Source: Mesostigma viride
Lineage: Eukaryota; Streptophyta; Mesostigmatophyceae; Mesostigmatales; Mesostigmataceae
Direction: 5' to 3'
Assembly (NCBI GenBank): GCA_009746045.1
Contig: RPFO01001634.1
Span: 1-34,180 of the forward strand
Length of the DNA: 34,180 nt
Positions within the stretch are counted from its first letter, which is position 1. Each line of letters starts with the position of its first letter. A program made the translations under genes and the position numbers. Of the stretch, positions 22,484 through 32,260 are shown piece by piece. The notes under the pieces are model-generated. The model made no database searches. It was given only the letters and a program-made list of their open reading frames with translations, and had not been told where the DNA came from.

Positions 22484-24080
22484 CCGGCAATTGCGTGCAT
22501 GGTGTGTGTACGTGTGTGTGCAGCCGCCCCTTGCGTGCGCGGTGTGTGTACGTGTGTGTGCATGCCGGCAATTGCGTGCATGGTGTGTGTACGTGTGTGT
22601 GCAGCCGCCCCTTGCGTGCGCGGTGTGTGTACGTGTGTGTGCACTCGCCCCTTGCGTGCGCGGTGGATGTACAGGTGTGTGCAGCCGCCCCTTGCGTGCA
22701 TGGTGGATGTACATGTGTGTGCAGCCGAACCTTGCGTGCATGGTGTGTGTACCTGTGCGTGAAGTCGCTCCTTGCGTGCATGGTGTGTGTACGTGTGTGT
22801 GCAGCCGCCCCTTGCGTGCATGGTGTATGTACATGTGAGTGCCGTTGCCCCTTGCGTGCGCGGTGTATGTACGTGTGTGTGCAGCCGTCCCTTAATTGCG
22901 TGCGCGGTGTGTGTACGTGTGTGTGCACTCGCCCCTTGCGTGCGCGGTGTATGTACGTGTGTGCAGCCGCCCCTTGCGTGCGCGGTGTATGCCAGTGTGT
23001 GTGCATGCCGGCCCTTGCGTGCAAGGTGTGTGTAAGTGTGTGTGCAGCCCCTTGCGTGCATGGTGTATGTACGTGTGTGTGCAGCTGCCCCTTGCGTGCG
23101 CAGTGTGTGTACGTGTGTGTGCAGCCGCCCCGTGGTTGCGCGGTGTATGTACATGTGTGTGCAGTTGCCCCTTGCGTGCGCGGTGTATGTACGTGTGTGT
23201 GCAGCCGCCCCTTGCGTGCGCGGTGTAGGTACGTGTGTGTGCAGCCGCCCCAAGCGTGCGCGGTGTGTGTACATGTGTGTGCAGTTGCCCCTTGCGTGCG
23301 CGGTGTATGTACGTGTGTGTGCAGCCGCCCCGTGGTTGCGCGGTGTATGTACATGTGTGTGCAGTTGCCCCTTGCGTGCGCGGTGTATGTACGTGTGTGT
23401 GCAGCCGCCCCTTGCGTGCGCGGTGTAGGTACGTGTGTGTGCAGCCGCCCCAAGCGTGCGCGGTGTGTGTACATGTGTGTGCAGTTGCCCCTTGCGTGCG
23501 CGGTGTGTGTACGTGTGTGTGCAGCCGCCCCTTGCGTGCGCGGTGGATGTACGTGTGTGTGCAGTTGCCCCTTGCGTGCGCGGTGGTTTTTCGTGTGTGT
23601 GCAGCCGGCCCTTGCGTGCGCGGTGTGTGTACATGTGAGTGCAGCTGCCCCAAGCGTGCGCGGTGTGTGTACATGTGTGTGCAGTTGCCCCTTGCGTGCG
23701 CGGTGGATGTACGTGTGTGTGCAGCCGCCCCTTGCGTGCGCGGTGGATGTACGTGTGTGTGCAGCCGCCCCAAGCGTGCGCGGTGTGTGTACGTGTGTGT
23801 GCAGTTGCCCCTTGCGTGCGCGGTGTGTGTACATGTGTGTGCAGTTGCCCCTTGCGTGCGCGGTGTATGTACATGTGTGTGCAGTTGCCCCTTGCGTGCG
23901 CGGTGTATGTACGTGTGTGTGCAGCCGCCCCTTGCGTGCGCGGTGTAGGTACGTGTGTGTGCAGCCGCCCCAAGCGTGCGCGGTGTGTGTACATGTGTGT
24001 GCAGTTGCCCCTTGCGTGCGCGGTGTGTGTACGTGTGTGTGCAGCCGCCCCTTGCGTGCGCGGTGGATGTACGTGTGTGT

Positions 24081-24085
24081 GCAGT
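24081..24085. repeat. Target site duplication of copy C, left (GCAGT)
   Basis: GCAGT sits directly before AGTTGGATG and is repeated at 32555-32559 directly after CATCTAACT. Removing the element and one copy restores a normal satellite unit. Confidence 0.93.
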
Positions 24086-24540
24086 AGTTGGATGGAGACT
24101 AGGGACGACGAACAACTGCGAAAGCTGAGAGCGAATGATGATTGTATTACAATAATACAATGAGAGAGCGATGAAAGCTGAGGGCTCAGAATGGAACTGG
24201 GCAGACTCGGGTGCTGTGGCACTCCCCAGTGCTACGCCTATATGCCTATGGCGGTGCTACCTGCAGCACACGACCAGTGGACAAGTGTACACTGCAATGC
24301 CATGCGACCACGTCACTAGCAACCAGCTAAGACTCGGCCCGTCAGGCCCGGCTACACCGGACCTGGCGGGTCGAGCTAGCACCTAGGAACAGTCTGGCAC
24401 TAACCGCACATCGGTCCACATGACACCTCAGTACCGTACACCCTGCCGTACTGTACTGAGGTGTCCCGCTCAGCCGCGGTAGGCAATACGCGGCGCGCAG
24501 GCCGGAAATCCGTGTGTCAGCCTAAGCATCTCATCTAACT
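24086..24540 (-). repeat. 3' LTR of copy C (455 bp)
   Basis: The left boundary is where satellite GTGCAGT changes to AGTTGGATG; the right boundary is CATCTAACT before the purine-rich tract. By eye it matches 32100-32554 base for base. It contains the hairpin 24422-24465 and palindrome 24143-24159. Confidence 0.95.
24143..24159. promoter_or_regulatory. LTR palindrome TGTATTA-CAA-TAATACA
   Basis: A perfect 7-bp inverted repeat with a 3-nt spacer, present in all four LTRs (also 4549-4565, 13157-13173, 32157-32173). On the coding strand it contains TGTAA, the polyadenylation signal used in green algae, and AATACA, a variant of AATAAA. A role in RNA 3'-end formation is a guess. Confidence 0.4.
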
Positions 24541-24559
24541 CCCATTATGTTTTCCTTTC
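24541..24559 (-). other. Polypurine tract of copy C
   Basis: On the minus strand GAAAGGAAAACATAATGGG directly precedes the 3' LTR. The tract is imperfect (CATAAT interrupts the purines) but is in the position where plus-strand priming must start. On the plus strand it resembles a splice acceptor (TTTTCCTTTCAG), which I consider coincidental. Confidence 0.65.
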
Positions 24560-25595
24560 AGGTTGAAGGCTAGCGACTTCAAGCCTGACCCTGCCCAGCT
24601 AGGAGACTGACTCCAAGCTGACTGAGGTGCTGAGCAACTGACACCCATACTGCAACATCTGGACTGAAAAAGATGGGCCCCAGAACTCGTGCAATACTTG
24701 TGATGGCATCACGTTTAGCTCAACATGCCCGGGGAGTTCCTCCTCCTCGCGAGCTCACAAGGGAGATAGCTATGCCTGTCTGCCTATCCAGGGAGTGCAC
24801 CACCAGCCAAGAAGCCATTGTAAAAATGCCAAGGTAACCGTTTAAGAGGTTCCATGTTGTTCCATCATCATCGCCCACTCAGAGAAAGAATACCCAGCCA
24901 GGCTGGGTCAACTGAGCTCAGGTTACCTGCAACCTGAGGAGTGACAGGTTTATTGCACCCTGCACTGTCCATGTTGTACCTGCACAACATGTGAGGACCA
25001 GCCACCCCTGCCCTGCACAGAGGGGGCTGAAGTCCGAGTGACAGGTGACAGGACTATGACATCCTGGACCTGGCCACATTGCACCTGCACAACGTGGGAG
25101 ACCAGCCACCCCTGCCCTGCACATGGGTGACTGAAGTCCTGGTGACAGGTGACAGGAATATTTCATCCTGCACCTGTGCTGAGCACGTTGTACTAGACAA
25201 CATGACAGCACCCATGCCTTACTGCCACTGAACAGTAAGGCCAGGTGGCCCAGGATATCCACAGTGAACTGGGGTCCTGGGTAACCACCTGTCAAGGGAG
25301 CTTTGACCCTCCACTTGAATGGGGGCACCTGAGCCACTGAGCTCAAGGCCATTCCACCAAGGCATACGCCCTAGGGAATAAAGGTGTGAGATACATCCCA
25401 TGCCCACCTATGAAGGTGTGCATAACGAAATTCCATGGTGTTGAGAAAATCAAAACAGATTTTATTGGGCATAGGGCACGCAGATGTATGAAAAACAGAC
25501 TCCAACCAACCCCCCTGCTGGAAGCCACAACCTACCCCTTGGACCTGCCCAAGGGGTACTGGGTGACCTAGGCGGCCCTGGTGAACAGGACCCTG
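24560..25595 (-). other. 3' non-coding region of copy C
   Basis: About 1 kb lies between the RNase H stop and the PPT. The longest minus-strand frame (24918-25352, 144 codons) has no recognisable motif and overlaps a tandem repeat, so I do not call it a gene. No tRNA or other RNA gene is seen. It has no counterpart in A (outside the window) or B (absent). Confidence 0.6.
24973..25205. repeat. ~105-bp tandem duplication in the 3' region
   Basis: Two diverged copies aligned on ACCTGCACAAC at 24978 and 25083, both continuing through CCAGCCACCCCTGCCCTGCA and GTGACAGGTGACAGGA, followed by the start of a third (ACTAGACAACATGACAG near 25192). Indels and substitutions show it is older than the element insertion. 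Confidence 0.8.
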
Positions 25596-27023
25596 CTAGG
25601 CGTCCCCCCTATGGGGCAGGGTTGCCTGCTTGCCATAGGGGTTCATCAAGTGGTACAACAGCTGATATTGTTCAGCTGCCTGCTGAGGCACTTTAGTGAG
25701 TGCATCAGCAGCGTTGTGTTTGTCCTCCACGTGACGGGTGGACTCCCAGTAGGTGGACTCCTGTTTCAGGACCACCCAGTCAAGATCAGTGTGGACAGCA
25801 TAGGGGTTAGCAAGGAAACTGAGGACTGACTGACTGTCAGTGAGCAAGTGTGCCACCACCCCAGCATTGCTGCCTGCTTGCATCTGCAACCAAACCAGCA
25901 CATGATTCAAGTACCTGGCATGAAGCACTGCTGACACCACTGCCCTGCACTCAGCAGCATTGCTGCTGACAGCCTTGCGTCTATGCAACCGGCTGTACCA
26001 TGAAATGAGAGACAAGGGTGCATCATCATTCTGCACAAAATACAAGCCTGACTCCCTTGCCTGCAACTTGGTAATCTGCCTGGACTCCATGGAACTATCC
26101 ATCATAGCTTGGATGTGAATGGTTTTGTGGAGATCCAAGGAGTGCAAGATAAGGGGAGGGCCCTCCTGGAGAGTTTTGGTGATGGCTTTGTGACCTACTT
26201 GCATCAAGACATCATCATCAACTCTGCTAACCACAGCCAGGTGAGGTGCACACGTTGAGCACAACCACCCCAGCTTGCCTCTAATGGTAGGACAGGCTCC
26301 AGGTTTGATTTTTGTTTGCAAAACCTCCAAGCAGCTGTGCATGTAATCATTGGGAGAGTAGAGTGCACACACCCACTGGTTTTGATGCTGCTGGAGTTGT
26401 AACATTGTGCCACAAAATTTTATGGCAGTGGTGCCCAGCTCTACTTGCTTGCCAATCTCAAAATGCTGTGACACTTGTTGAATAAAATCATCCACAGCAC
26501 GCCTTGGCCCAGCAATCAGCTGATCATCCCCATGCCACACAAAGGTGAGAATGCCATGAGGGTGTGGGACCACAAAGAAGCAAGGGTCTATGTCATCATA
26601 TCTAGCCCCTAACTTTTCAAACACAGCCTGAGCTGACATCCTGAAAATGCGAGGAGCTGATTGCAGCCCTTCAACACCTATGTTAGCTTTCAGGTACTGC
26701 TGAGGGATGTGTTTTGCCCAAACTCTGGGAGTGGAGACTACGTACACCTGACCATGCCACACTTGTTGTGCTATCTCAGGTGAGCCTTTCAGGAAAGCCC
26801 TTTTAATGTCTGTAGCCTTACAGATATAGTCATCCCCATCATTGAGATGACCCACAAAGACAGACAGCAAGATTTTTAGGGATGTTTGCTGAATGCCTGG
26901 CGTGTACAACTCTGCCTCTGTCAGATCAGTGGTGCCCTTGAACTCTGTCACACAAGGTCTAGCATGAAAGATGACTGACCCATCTGCTGCTGGCTTATGT
27001 TTACACACAAACTTCAGGCGCAA
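25596..27023 (-). CDS. Reverse transcriptase-RNase H, Ty1/copia-like (475 codons shown)
   Basis: This converts the element RNA to DNA inside the particle. The open frame extends upstream of the ATG used here to about 27083 (...PVTPIDKKPAGCKHLRLKF), so this start is not the real one; the domain belongs to the polyprotein. Visible motifs: KHKPAADGSV near the N-terminus (residues 8-16), motif A TDIKRAFLKG with D72, the catalytic HGDD at 164-167 (family norm YVDD or similar), LGWLC after it, then RNase H with SSNAAECRAVVSA, DSQSVLSFL and the closing N-AADALTK (Asp near 440), a typical copia RNase H ending. It lies one base out of frame with the integrase-protease frame; the shift lies around 27065-27085, at ACTCCCCTG on the coding strand. 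No premature stop lies inside the domain. Confidence 0.9.
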   Translation of the reverse strand: MRLKFVCKHKPAADGSVIFHARPCVTEFKGTTDLTEAELYTPGIQQTSLKILLSVFVGHLNDGDDYICKATDIKRAFLKGSPEIAQQVWHGQVYVVSTPRVWAKHIPQQYLKANIGVEGLQSAPRIFRMSAQAVFEKLGARYDDIDPCFFVVPHPHGILTFVWHGDDQLIAGPRRAVDDFIQQVSQHFEIGKQVELGTTAIKFCGTMLQLQQHQNQWVCALYSPNDYMHSCLEVLQTKIKPGACPTIRGKLGWLCSTCAPHLAVVSRVDDDVLMQVGHKAITKTLQEGPPLILHSLDLHKTIHIQAMMDSSMESRQITKLQARESGLYFVQNDDAPLSLISWYSRLHRRKAVSSNAAECRAVVSAVLHARYLNHVLVWLQMQAGSNAGVVAHLLTDSQSVLSFLANPYAVHTDLDWVVLKQESTYWESTRHVEDKHNAADALTKVPQQAAEQYQLLYHLMNPYGKQATLPHRGDA

Positions 27024-29035
27024 GTGCTTGCACCCTGCAGGCTTTTTGTCAATAGGTGTGACAGGGGAGTATGAGAAGGACTAAGAGGATCTGGCACTAC
27101 CCATTCTTCCCTGGCCTTGTTAAAGGCCTCCACCCATTTTAGGAATCCTATGTGTGTGCGACAGTCTTGCTCTATCTGTTCATAAGAAAGAGGAGACATT
27201 TTAGCCACATCATGCTTGCCCAATCCAAATGAGTTGGGATGAAGTTTTTGGTTGTGAACCAGGTCTGCCACACAGGGTTCTTGCCCTGGGGCATACTTGG
27301 GTGTAGCAAATTTTACAGAAGCAATGTTGGTGTTAAGAAGTTTTTCAAGAGAAATTTTGAAATGATTCAGATCAACACCACCCATGTCCTGGATGGATAG
27401 TCTATCACTGGATATGAGGACACCAGGGTAACAGAGAAAAGGATCCCCCAATAAAGCATTCCCTTTATAACCTTCCAAGACCTGAAAAGGAGTGGGGATA
27501 CCAAGTATAGTCAACATGACCTGACCTAATACCTTGAGGGATGACTGCCCTGAGAAATCAGCCACATGGTGCCAGGGTGAAGGTTCCAAAGGCAAATGGG
27601 GCACAGCCAGGGCACTGATAATGCTGACCTGGGCTTGTGTGTCCACTGCAACCATAAATGGGCTATTGTCATTCTGCCCAACCTTCCCCACCTTAGCTGA
27701 TCCTGCAGCAGTTTGAGCTTTGGCTCTATGAGCTGCTTGTAAAATGCGAACAGCGTCTGCTAGGCTGCGTTTGGAAGGTGCAGCTAGTGGCTGAGCTATG
27801 TTCACACTTGTAGAGGTGATAGGTTGCTGATCACCTGTTTTGCCAATGTGACCCTCTGCTGCAGGGGGCCAATCCTGCAGTGACTGCCTGCAATCATCAA
27901 GGGTGACCTGGGTGTCACAGTGGGTGTGGCTCTCACACTCACCAGTGGGTGTTCCAAACAACCACTCACTGGGCAACGCTGGGATGCCAGGCAACTGTAC
28001 AGGGCTGTCGGCCAACAGCTCTTCCTCCTCTGCCACGTCTGACACAGTTGGAAAATACAATTTCATCCTGTGAGGTGAACACCTGTGAATTTTTCCCGTG
28101 TCATTGTGTTTAACTAACACTGTCCTGCCAGTGGTGTTAAACTTTAGGATGGTGGCTGGCCCATGCCAGGTACCCACCTTGCCTAGTCCCGACTCCTTGT
28201 AGAATAGGACCTGATCCCCTTCTCTGAAGGTGGGACGTGGATGCTTTGCATCCTTGACAGCTAACCTGCTAGCTGTCTGTGCTCGCTGTGCGTTGTAGAG
28301 GGCTAGTACCTCAGGTGGATAAATGCCTGCATGCAATCCATCTGGTGTAATGACCACCCCTTGTGGGGTTTTCATGAGTGGCCTCCTGTTGAGGACTTGG
28401 CACAACCTGGTGGACCACAGAGCTCTGTCAGCATAGGACCCACTGTCAGCCAGCAGATTGCCATCTTCTTTGGCTACAAGGGTTTTAATGGACCTGATGG
28501 CCCTTTCAATAATGCCTTGCCTCTCATGATCTTCTAGCCCAGCCAGATCAATAGCCTCACACCCTGGTTCATTGGCAAGACATGTGAACTGCTGATCCAG
28601 TAACAATGCCTCCACAGGGTAGTACCTGGCCTGAGCAATCAAGAGAGCCCTGAGCAACTGTGTCTTGTCCATTCCAGGTAATGGTTCAATGGTTGTGTAC
28701 CTTGACCATGCATCTTTAAGTGCCAAGTAAGATTGTCCTTTGATATGAAAGACATCTCCTACCACCCTGCCCTTGCTCTTAGGTGGGGTAGCTACATGCC
28801 ACTTAGGGGGTTTGGGTGCATTGAACTGACAATGCTGGCAGTGGGATCTGACCACCTGGCATGCACGTCTGAGTGCTGCCCCCCCTATTGCTGCTGCCAC
28901 CACCTCTGCACTCACTTCATGCCCATAAAGGAAATGCAACTGCAAAGCAAGCTCCTGAAAACTGATCTGAGCATCCTCTGGGGGACACTCTGCACACCTT
29001 GGGAACCATAGATGTGAAGGTTGGTTTAGAGACAT
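27014..29035 (-). CDS. Integrase plus retropepsin-like protease region (copy C)
   Basis: In this 673-codon frame the first ~19 residues are out of frame with gag; authentic sequence starts at about residue 20 (EDAQISFQ). Integrase: zinc-binding H34-x4-H39 and C66-x2-C69; catalytic triad likely D94, D147, E177 (D-x52-D-x29-E, last spacing shorter than the usual 35); C-terminal SH3-like part with DQVLFYKESGLGKVGTWHGP. Then a spacer, and a retropepsin-like domain: VAVDTQAQVSII (Asp 465), VLGQVMLTILGIPTPFQV, and LLGDPFL followed by a hydrophobic strand. In retropepsins the active site is D-T/S-G-A/S; here Gly is Gln. This domain order is unusual. Integrase inserts the cDNA; the protease, if active, would cut the polyprotein. 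The domain reading is by motif, not alignment. Confidence 0.85.
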   Translation of the reverse strand: MSLNQPSHLWFPRCAECPPEDAQISFQELALQLHFLYGHEVSAEVVAAAIGGAALRRACQVVRSHCQHCQFNAPKPPKWHVATPPKSKGRVVGDVFHIKGQSYLALKDAWSRYTTIEPLPGMDKTQLLRALLIAQARYYPVEALLLDQQFTCLANEPGCEAIDLAGLEDHERQGIIERAIRSIKTLVAKEDGNLLADSGSYADRALWSTRLCQVLNRRPLMKTPQGVVITPDGLHAGIYPPEVLALYNAQRAQTASRLAVKDAKHPRPTFREGDQVLFYKESGLGKVGTWHGPATILKFNTTGRTVLVKHNDTGKIHRCSPHRMKLYFPTVSDVAEEEELLADSPVQLPGIPALPSEWLFGTPTGECESHTHCDTQVTLDDCRQSLQDWPPAAEGHIGKTGDQQPITSTSVNIAQPLAAPSKRSLADAVRILQAAHRAKAQTAAGSAKVGKVGQNDNSPFMVAVDTQAQVSIISALAVPHLPLEPSPWHHVADFSGQSSLKVLGQVMLTILGIPTPFQVLEGYKGNALLGDPFLCYPGVLISSDRLSIQDMGGVDLNHFKISLEKLLNTNIASVKFATPKYAPGQEPCVADLVHNQKLHPNSFGLGKHDVAKMSPLSYEQIEQDCRTHIGFLKWVEAFNKAREEWVVPDPLSPSHTPLSHLLTKSLQGASTCA

Positions 29036-29354
29036 AATCTTCTGAAACCAGCTGTAGCACCTTTCCAGAACTGCTCACTGCTCTGACAGTGGGGCATGCA
29101 GATGAAAGAGGTGAAGCAGGCACACTCAAGCCAGCATGAGAGGGAGACTCACACTTCTTGCCGTAAGGAGGCCGCTTGCAGTCCTTGGGGTCACCGTGGG
29201 GCGGCCCGTGGCACTTGTGGCACAGGACGTCCAAATGCCCCAGCTCGTCCACGTTCTTGCGGCAGGTGGGCCGCAGGTGGTACTTCATGCCACAGCGGGT
29301 GCACCGCTGAGAAGACTTGTCCTCCTTGTCCTGCTTCTTGTTGTTGTTGTTGTT

Positions 29355-29396
<42 letters not shown>

Positions 29397-32055
29397 ACTG
29401 TTGTTGTTGTTGTTGCTGGAGCTGCCCCCCTTGGAGGGAGACTGCCCCTTACCCTTGCCCTTGCCCCAGCCCCTGCCCTTGCCCTTGCCCTTGCCCTTGC
29501 CCTTGCCCTTAAACATTTGTCCCAGCAGGGACTTGACTTCTGCCATAGTGACAGGTCTCTTGCTCCTGTCTTCCCTCTCCCTATCCTCCTCCTCCCTCTC
29601 TTCCCCCCTGACCCTCTTTACAGAGGTGCCCATGGCCCCCTGGCTAAGGGGAGCCAAGGCCAGCTTGATATAATCCAATGCCTCCTTCATGTCCTCCCAG
29701 TACTTTGCCATTCCTGTGGCAAGCATAGCGTAGGTGTTTTTGTCAAGTTTGAGTTTCTCAAGGAAGAACGCAGCAAGAACTTGTGATCTAGCTGCTGGAC
29801 ATCAGGACGTGCTTTGATGGCTAGCTCATATTTCTTTGTCTCAGCCACATAGTCCACTGATGTGACCCTGTATTCCTCTACCCACCTGAATGCCCCATAT
29901 ATGTCCACAGATGAGGGGGTGGAGAGGAGGTCAGTTAGCTCCTTCATGAAAGCCTCCCAAACTGCCCTAGCCTGCGTGTCCTGCCACTTGGGATACCTAC
30001 GCTGGAAGACAAGAATGAGATTCTGAATCTGAGAAGAGGACTGATGGTAGAAATCCCCCTGCATGAGAGATCCAAACCAATTCTTGACATTCAGTTCCTC
30101 CCTAGCCAGCTGCAGAGAGAGAAGTGCATGATTCCCCTGCTCCCTAGTATACCCCTCAGGCAGCCCCCTGACATTAATCCTATCCACAGGACGGTTTTCA
30201 TTGTAAGTGGGCAACCTAGAGGGGGATGCAGGGGGAGAGGGAGAAGATGGTGTTGCTGCTGCAGCATTCACAGGAGAGACCTGCTGAGAGGGAAGTGCTA
30301 CTTGAGTGAGCTGAGCAGGATGGGCAAACATGGGCTGTGTAGGAGGGTTAGACAACATAGGGGTGGGCTGGTGGGGGTGTGAGTGTGTGTCACTTCCCGC
30401 CTCCTGCTGCGGGCCTCCTCCCAATCATGGAAGGTGGGAGAGAGGGACACTTCATCGTCAGTAGGGTTAGTAAGATCATGATGCAACCAGGTAGGCAGAG
30501 TTAGCCACCTACCCGCCCCTCTCAGGATGGCGTTGTGCAGGAGCTCCAGCAAACGCACCAGACGCACCCTGCTGCCCTGCACCCTCCTCCCTGAGAGGAG
30601 AGCCTGCAGGGCAGGCAGCAGGTCGTCGCACACCCTGCGTGTGCCCGCTTGGAGGTTGGGCAGGCCCAGGATGTGCGTGATGATTGCACACACCAGGCTG
30701 CCCGCCTCCGCGACGTGCATCTGCTGGCTCCTGTCGGCCAGCCCACGGAAGGAGGCTGTGGCTGTCTGTATGGCACGCCACACGGCCTCATCACCAGGGT
30801 GATGAAGTCGCGACCTTGCAGGTCGCCCTCCAGCAGTGCTGGTTGCTGCCCAGCTGCGGTGGGACCCTGGGGCCCCTCCGGCCCTGCCAGGGACTTGTCC
30901 TTGTTGCGACTAGAGGGGGCCTGCCCCCCAGAGCCGCTGGAGGTGCCCGTGACACCCTCCATGGGGGCTGCATCCCCCGCCAGCGCCGGAGGCGCCGGCG
31001 TCGCTGCCGGGGTCCCTGCGACCCCGGGCGCTTGTGTCGCCGCCGGGGTCCCTGCGACCCCGGTGGCCTCCTCAGCCACCTGGCCCCCCACGCTGGGCGG
31101 GGGAGCCTGCGGCTGAGGTTGGACCCTCTGACCTGCCAGAGGGTCCTGGGTGGCTTCACCACCCATGGGCGTGTTGGGGGCGTCTGCCGCCCCGCGCCCC
31201 GTCGCAGGCGGCATCGCAGCCGCCTCACGCCTATCCGGGCCCCAGCCAACTGGCGTGACTTGGGGCCACGCTGGCAACGGAGTCAGCGCGATCTCTGGTC
31301 TGGAGACCACGCGCAGCGCCTCTCTCTGGCGCTGCCTGGACGCCCACTGATCAACAGTGCCGGGGTTGTGCCTCGGCCGATTGGCGAAACAGTACAGCCA
31401 AACCGCCACCTGAACCAGTGGGACTGCATCCTAAGACGCCCCTCGATCAGCGAGTGCACCCGATGAACCTCTATCGCGTGTATCTCCTCATCTGGAAGCA
31501 ACTGAAAACGATCGAGCAAGATCCGGCCGTTCACCGCAATGAACGCCGGGATGTCGTCCTCCCCAAGGGGGAGAAAATGGGGTGGGCGCCCGAACATGAC
31601 CGGGGGCGGAACATGTTCCCCATACCGGTCAATGTCCATGGTGGCCATCTGTCGGCCCACGGAAAGGTTGCCAGACGTCGCAGGTGTCTGCGACGAAAGC
31701 TCAAGCGAAGGCCGAGGCCTCGCAGGCGGCACCTCGCCATCCTCCTCGGAGGAATCACTCCGCTCACGACCCCCGTCACCTGCGACGGGTGAACGTCGTG
31801 CCCGGGGGACCTGCCCCCCAGGTGCCATGGCGGACAAACCGCCAGTGGCAAACGGCCGCCCGCTCGCCATCCCCCGGGCGCCGGGCCCCACCTGCGGGCC
31901 CCGACGCCTGGGTTGGTCAGCGACCACCGTGCGGAAGGGACGTTGGGCGTCACCCTCGCATCGGTGGTGGAGGGCGTGCCCTCCGGCGAAAGGCGGGGTG
32001 AGGTGCGCCTGGCAGGCGCCTTCCCCTTGTTGTTGTTGCCGTTGTTGGAAGCCAT
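28978..32055 (-). pseudogene. Copy C gag, interrupted by six frameshifts
   Basis: Start ATG at 32055 (MASNNGNNNKG...). Compared with B or A one base is missing near 31936 (AAGGGAC versus AAGGGGAC), 31424 (GGGACTGC versus GGGATCTGC), 30795 (CACCAGGG versus CACCCAGGG), 30371 (GGTGGGGG versus GGTTGGGGG) and 29763 (GGAAGAACG versus GGAAGGAACG), and two bases near 28980. The fragments together cover the same domains as B's Gag: low-complexity N-terminus, capsid-like part, GK repeats, poly-Asn, two zinc knuckles. Each loss is small and none is shared with both other copies, so the biological copy may be intact. Confidence 0.82.
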
Positions 32056-32080
32056 ATCTTTTTTTTGCTTGTAAAAAAAA

Positions 32081-32099
32081 TATCGAACTTTTCAGTCCA
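32081..32099 (-). other. Primer binding site, copy C
   Basis: TGGACTGAAAAGTTCGATA on the minus strand, immediately inside the 5' LTR, with the TGG expected opposite a tRNA CCA end. The priming tRNA is not identified. Confidence 0.72.
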
Positions 32100-32250
32100 A
32101 GTTGGATGGAGACTAGGGACGACGAACAACTGCGAAAGCTGAGAGCGAATGATGATTGTATTACAATAATACAATGAGAGAGCGATGAAAGCTGAGGGCT
32201 CAGAATGGAACTGGGCAGACTCGGGTGCTGTGGCACTCCCCAGTGCTACG

Positions 32251-32260
32251 CCTATATGCC
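32251..32260 (-). promoter_or_regulatory. Possible TATA-like element in the LTR
   Basis: On the coding strand the LTR has GGCATATAGG about mid-length, downstream of the hairpin and upstream of the palindrome, a plausible U3/R layout. It is the best TATA-like match in the LTR but is not diagnostic. The same sequence occurs in all four LTRs. Confidence 0.3.

Larger units (their letters stand above)
13555..24085. repeat. 40-bp minisatellite, block 2 (~263 copies)
   Basis: Same family as block 1 but more mixed in its first two thirds, with extra unit types: GCATCCTTGTCCTTGC, GCACTCGCCCC, GCAGCCGTCCCTTAATTGC (longer unit), GTGCGGGCAGTTGCC and a GAGTATGTACATG fusion. Local duplications include one of about 519 bp (copies near 16,031 and 16,550) and a 3,847-bp tandem duplication. 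The last ~690 bp (about 23,400-24,085) match block 1 (6,785-7,470), including the rare GTTTTTCG variant. It starts with the right TSD of copy B and ends with the left TSD of copy C. Confidence 0.97.

Noticed and set aside
13748-24087. Cys-rich plus-strand reading frames (VCTCVCS-type repeats, up to ~1,000 codons)
   Set aside because: They are translations of the same satellite on the other strand and break at ordinary unit variants; the resemblance to Cys-rich proteins comes from the TGTGTG content.
24541-24565. Splice acceptor (TTTTCCTTTCAG) suggesting a host exon
   Set aside because: It is the reverse complement of the polypurine tract directly next to the 3' LTR; downstream plus-strand sequence has no sustained coding frame.
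24918-25352. 144-codon minus-strand frame as an extra retroviral-type gene
   Set aside because: It overlaps a diverged 105-bp tandem repeat, has no membrane or known motif pattern I can support, and there is no second copy for comparison.
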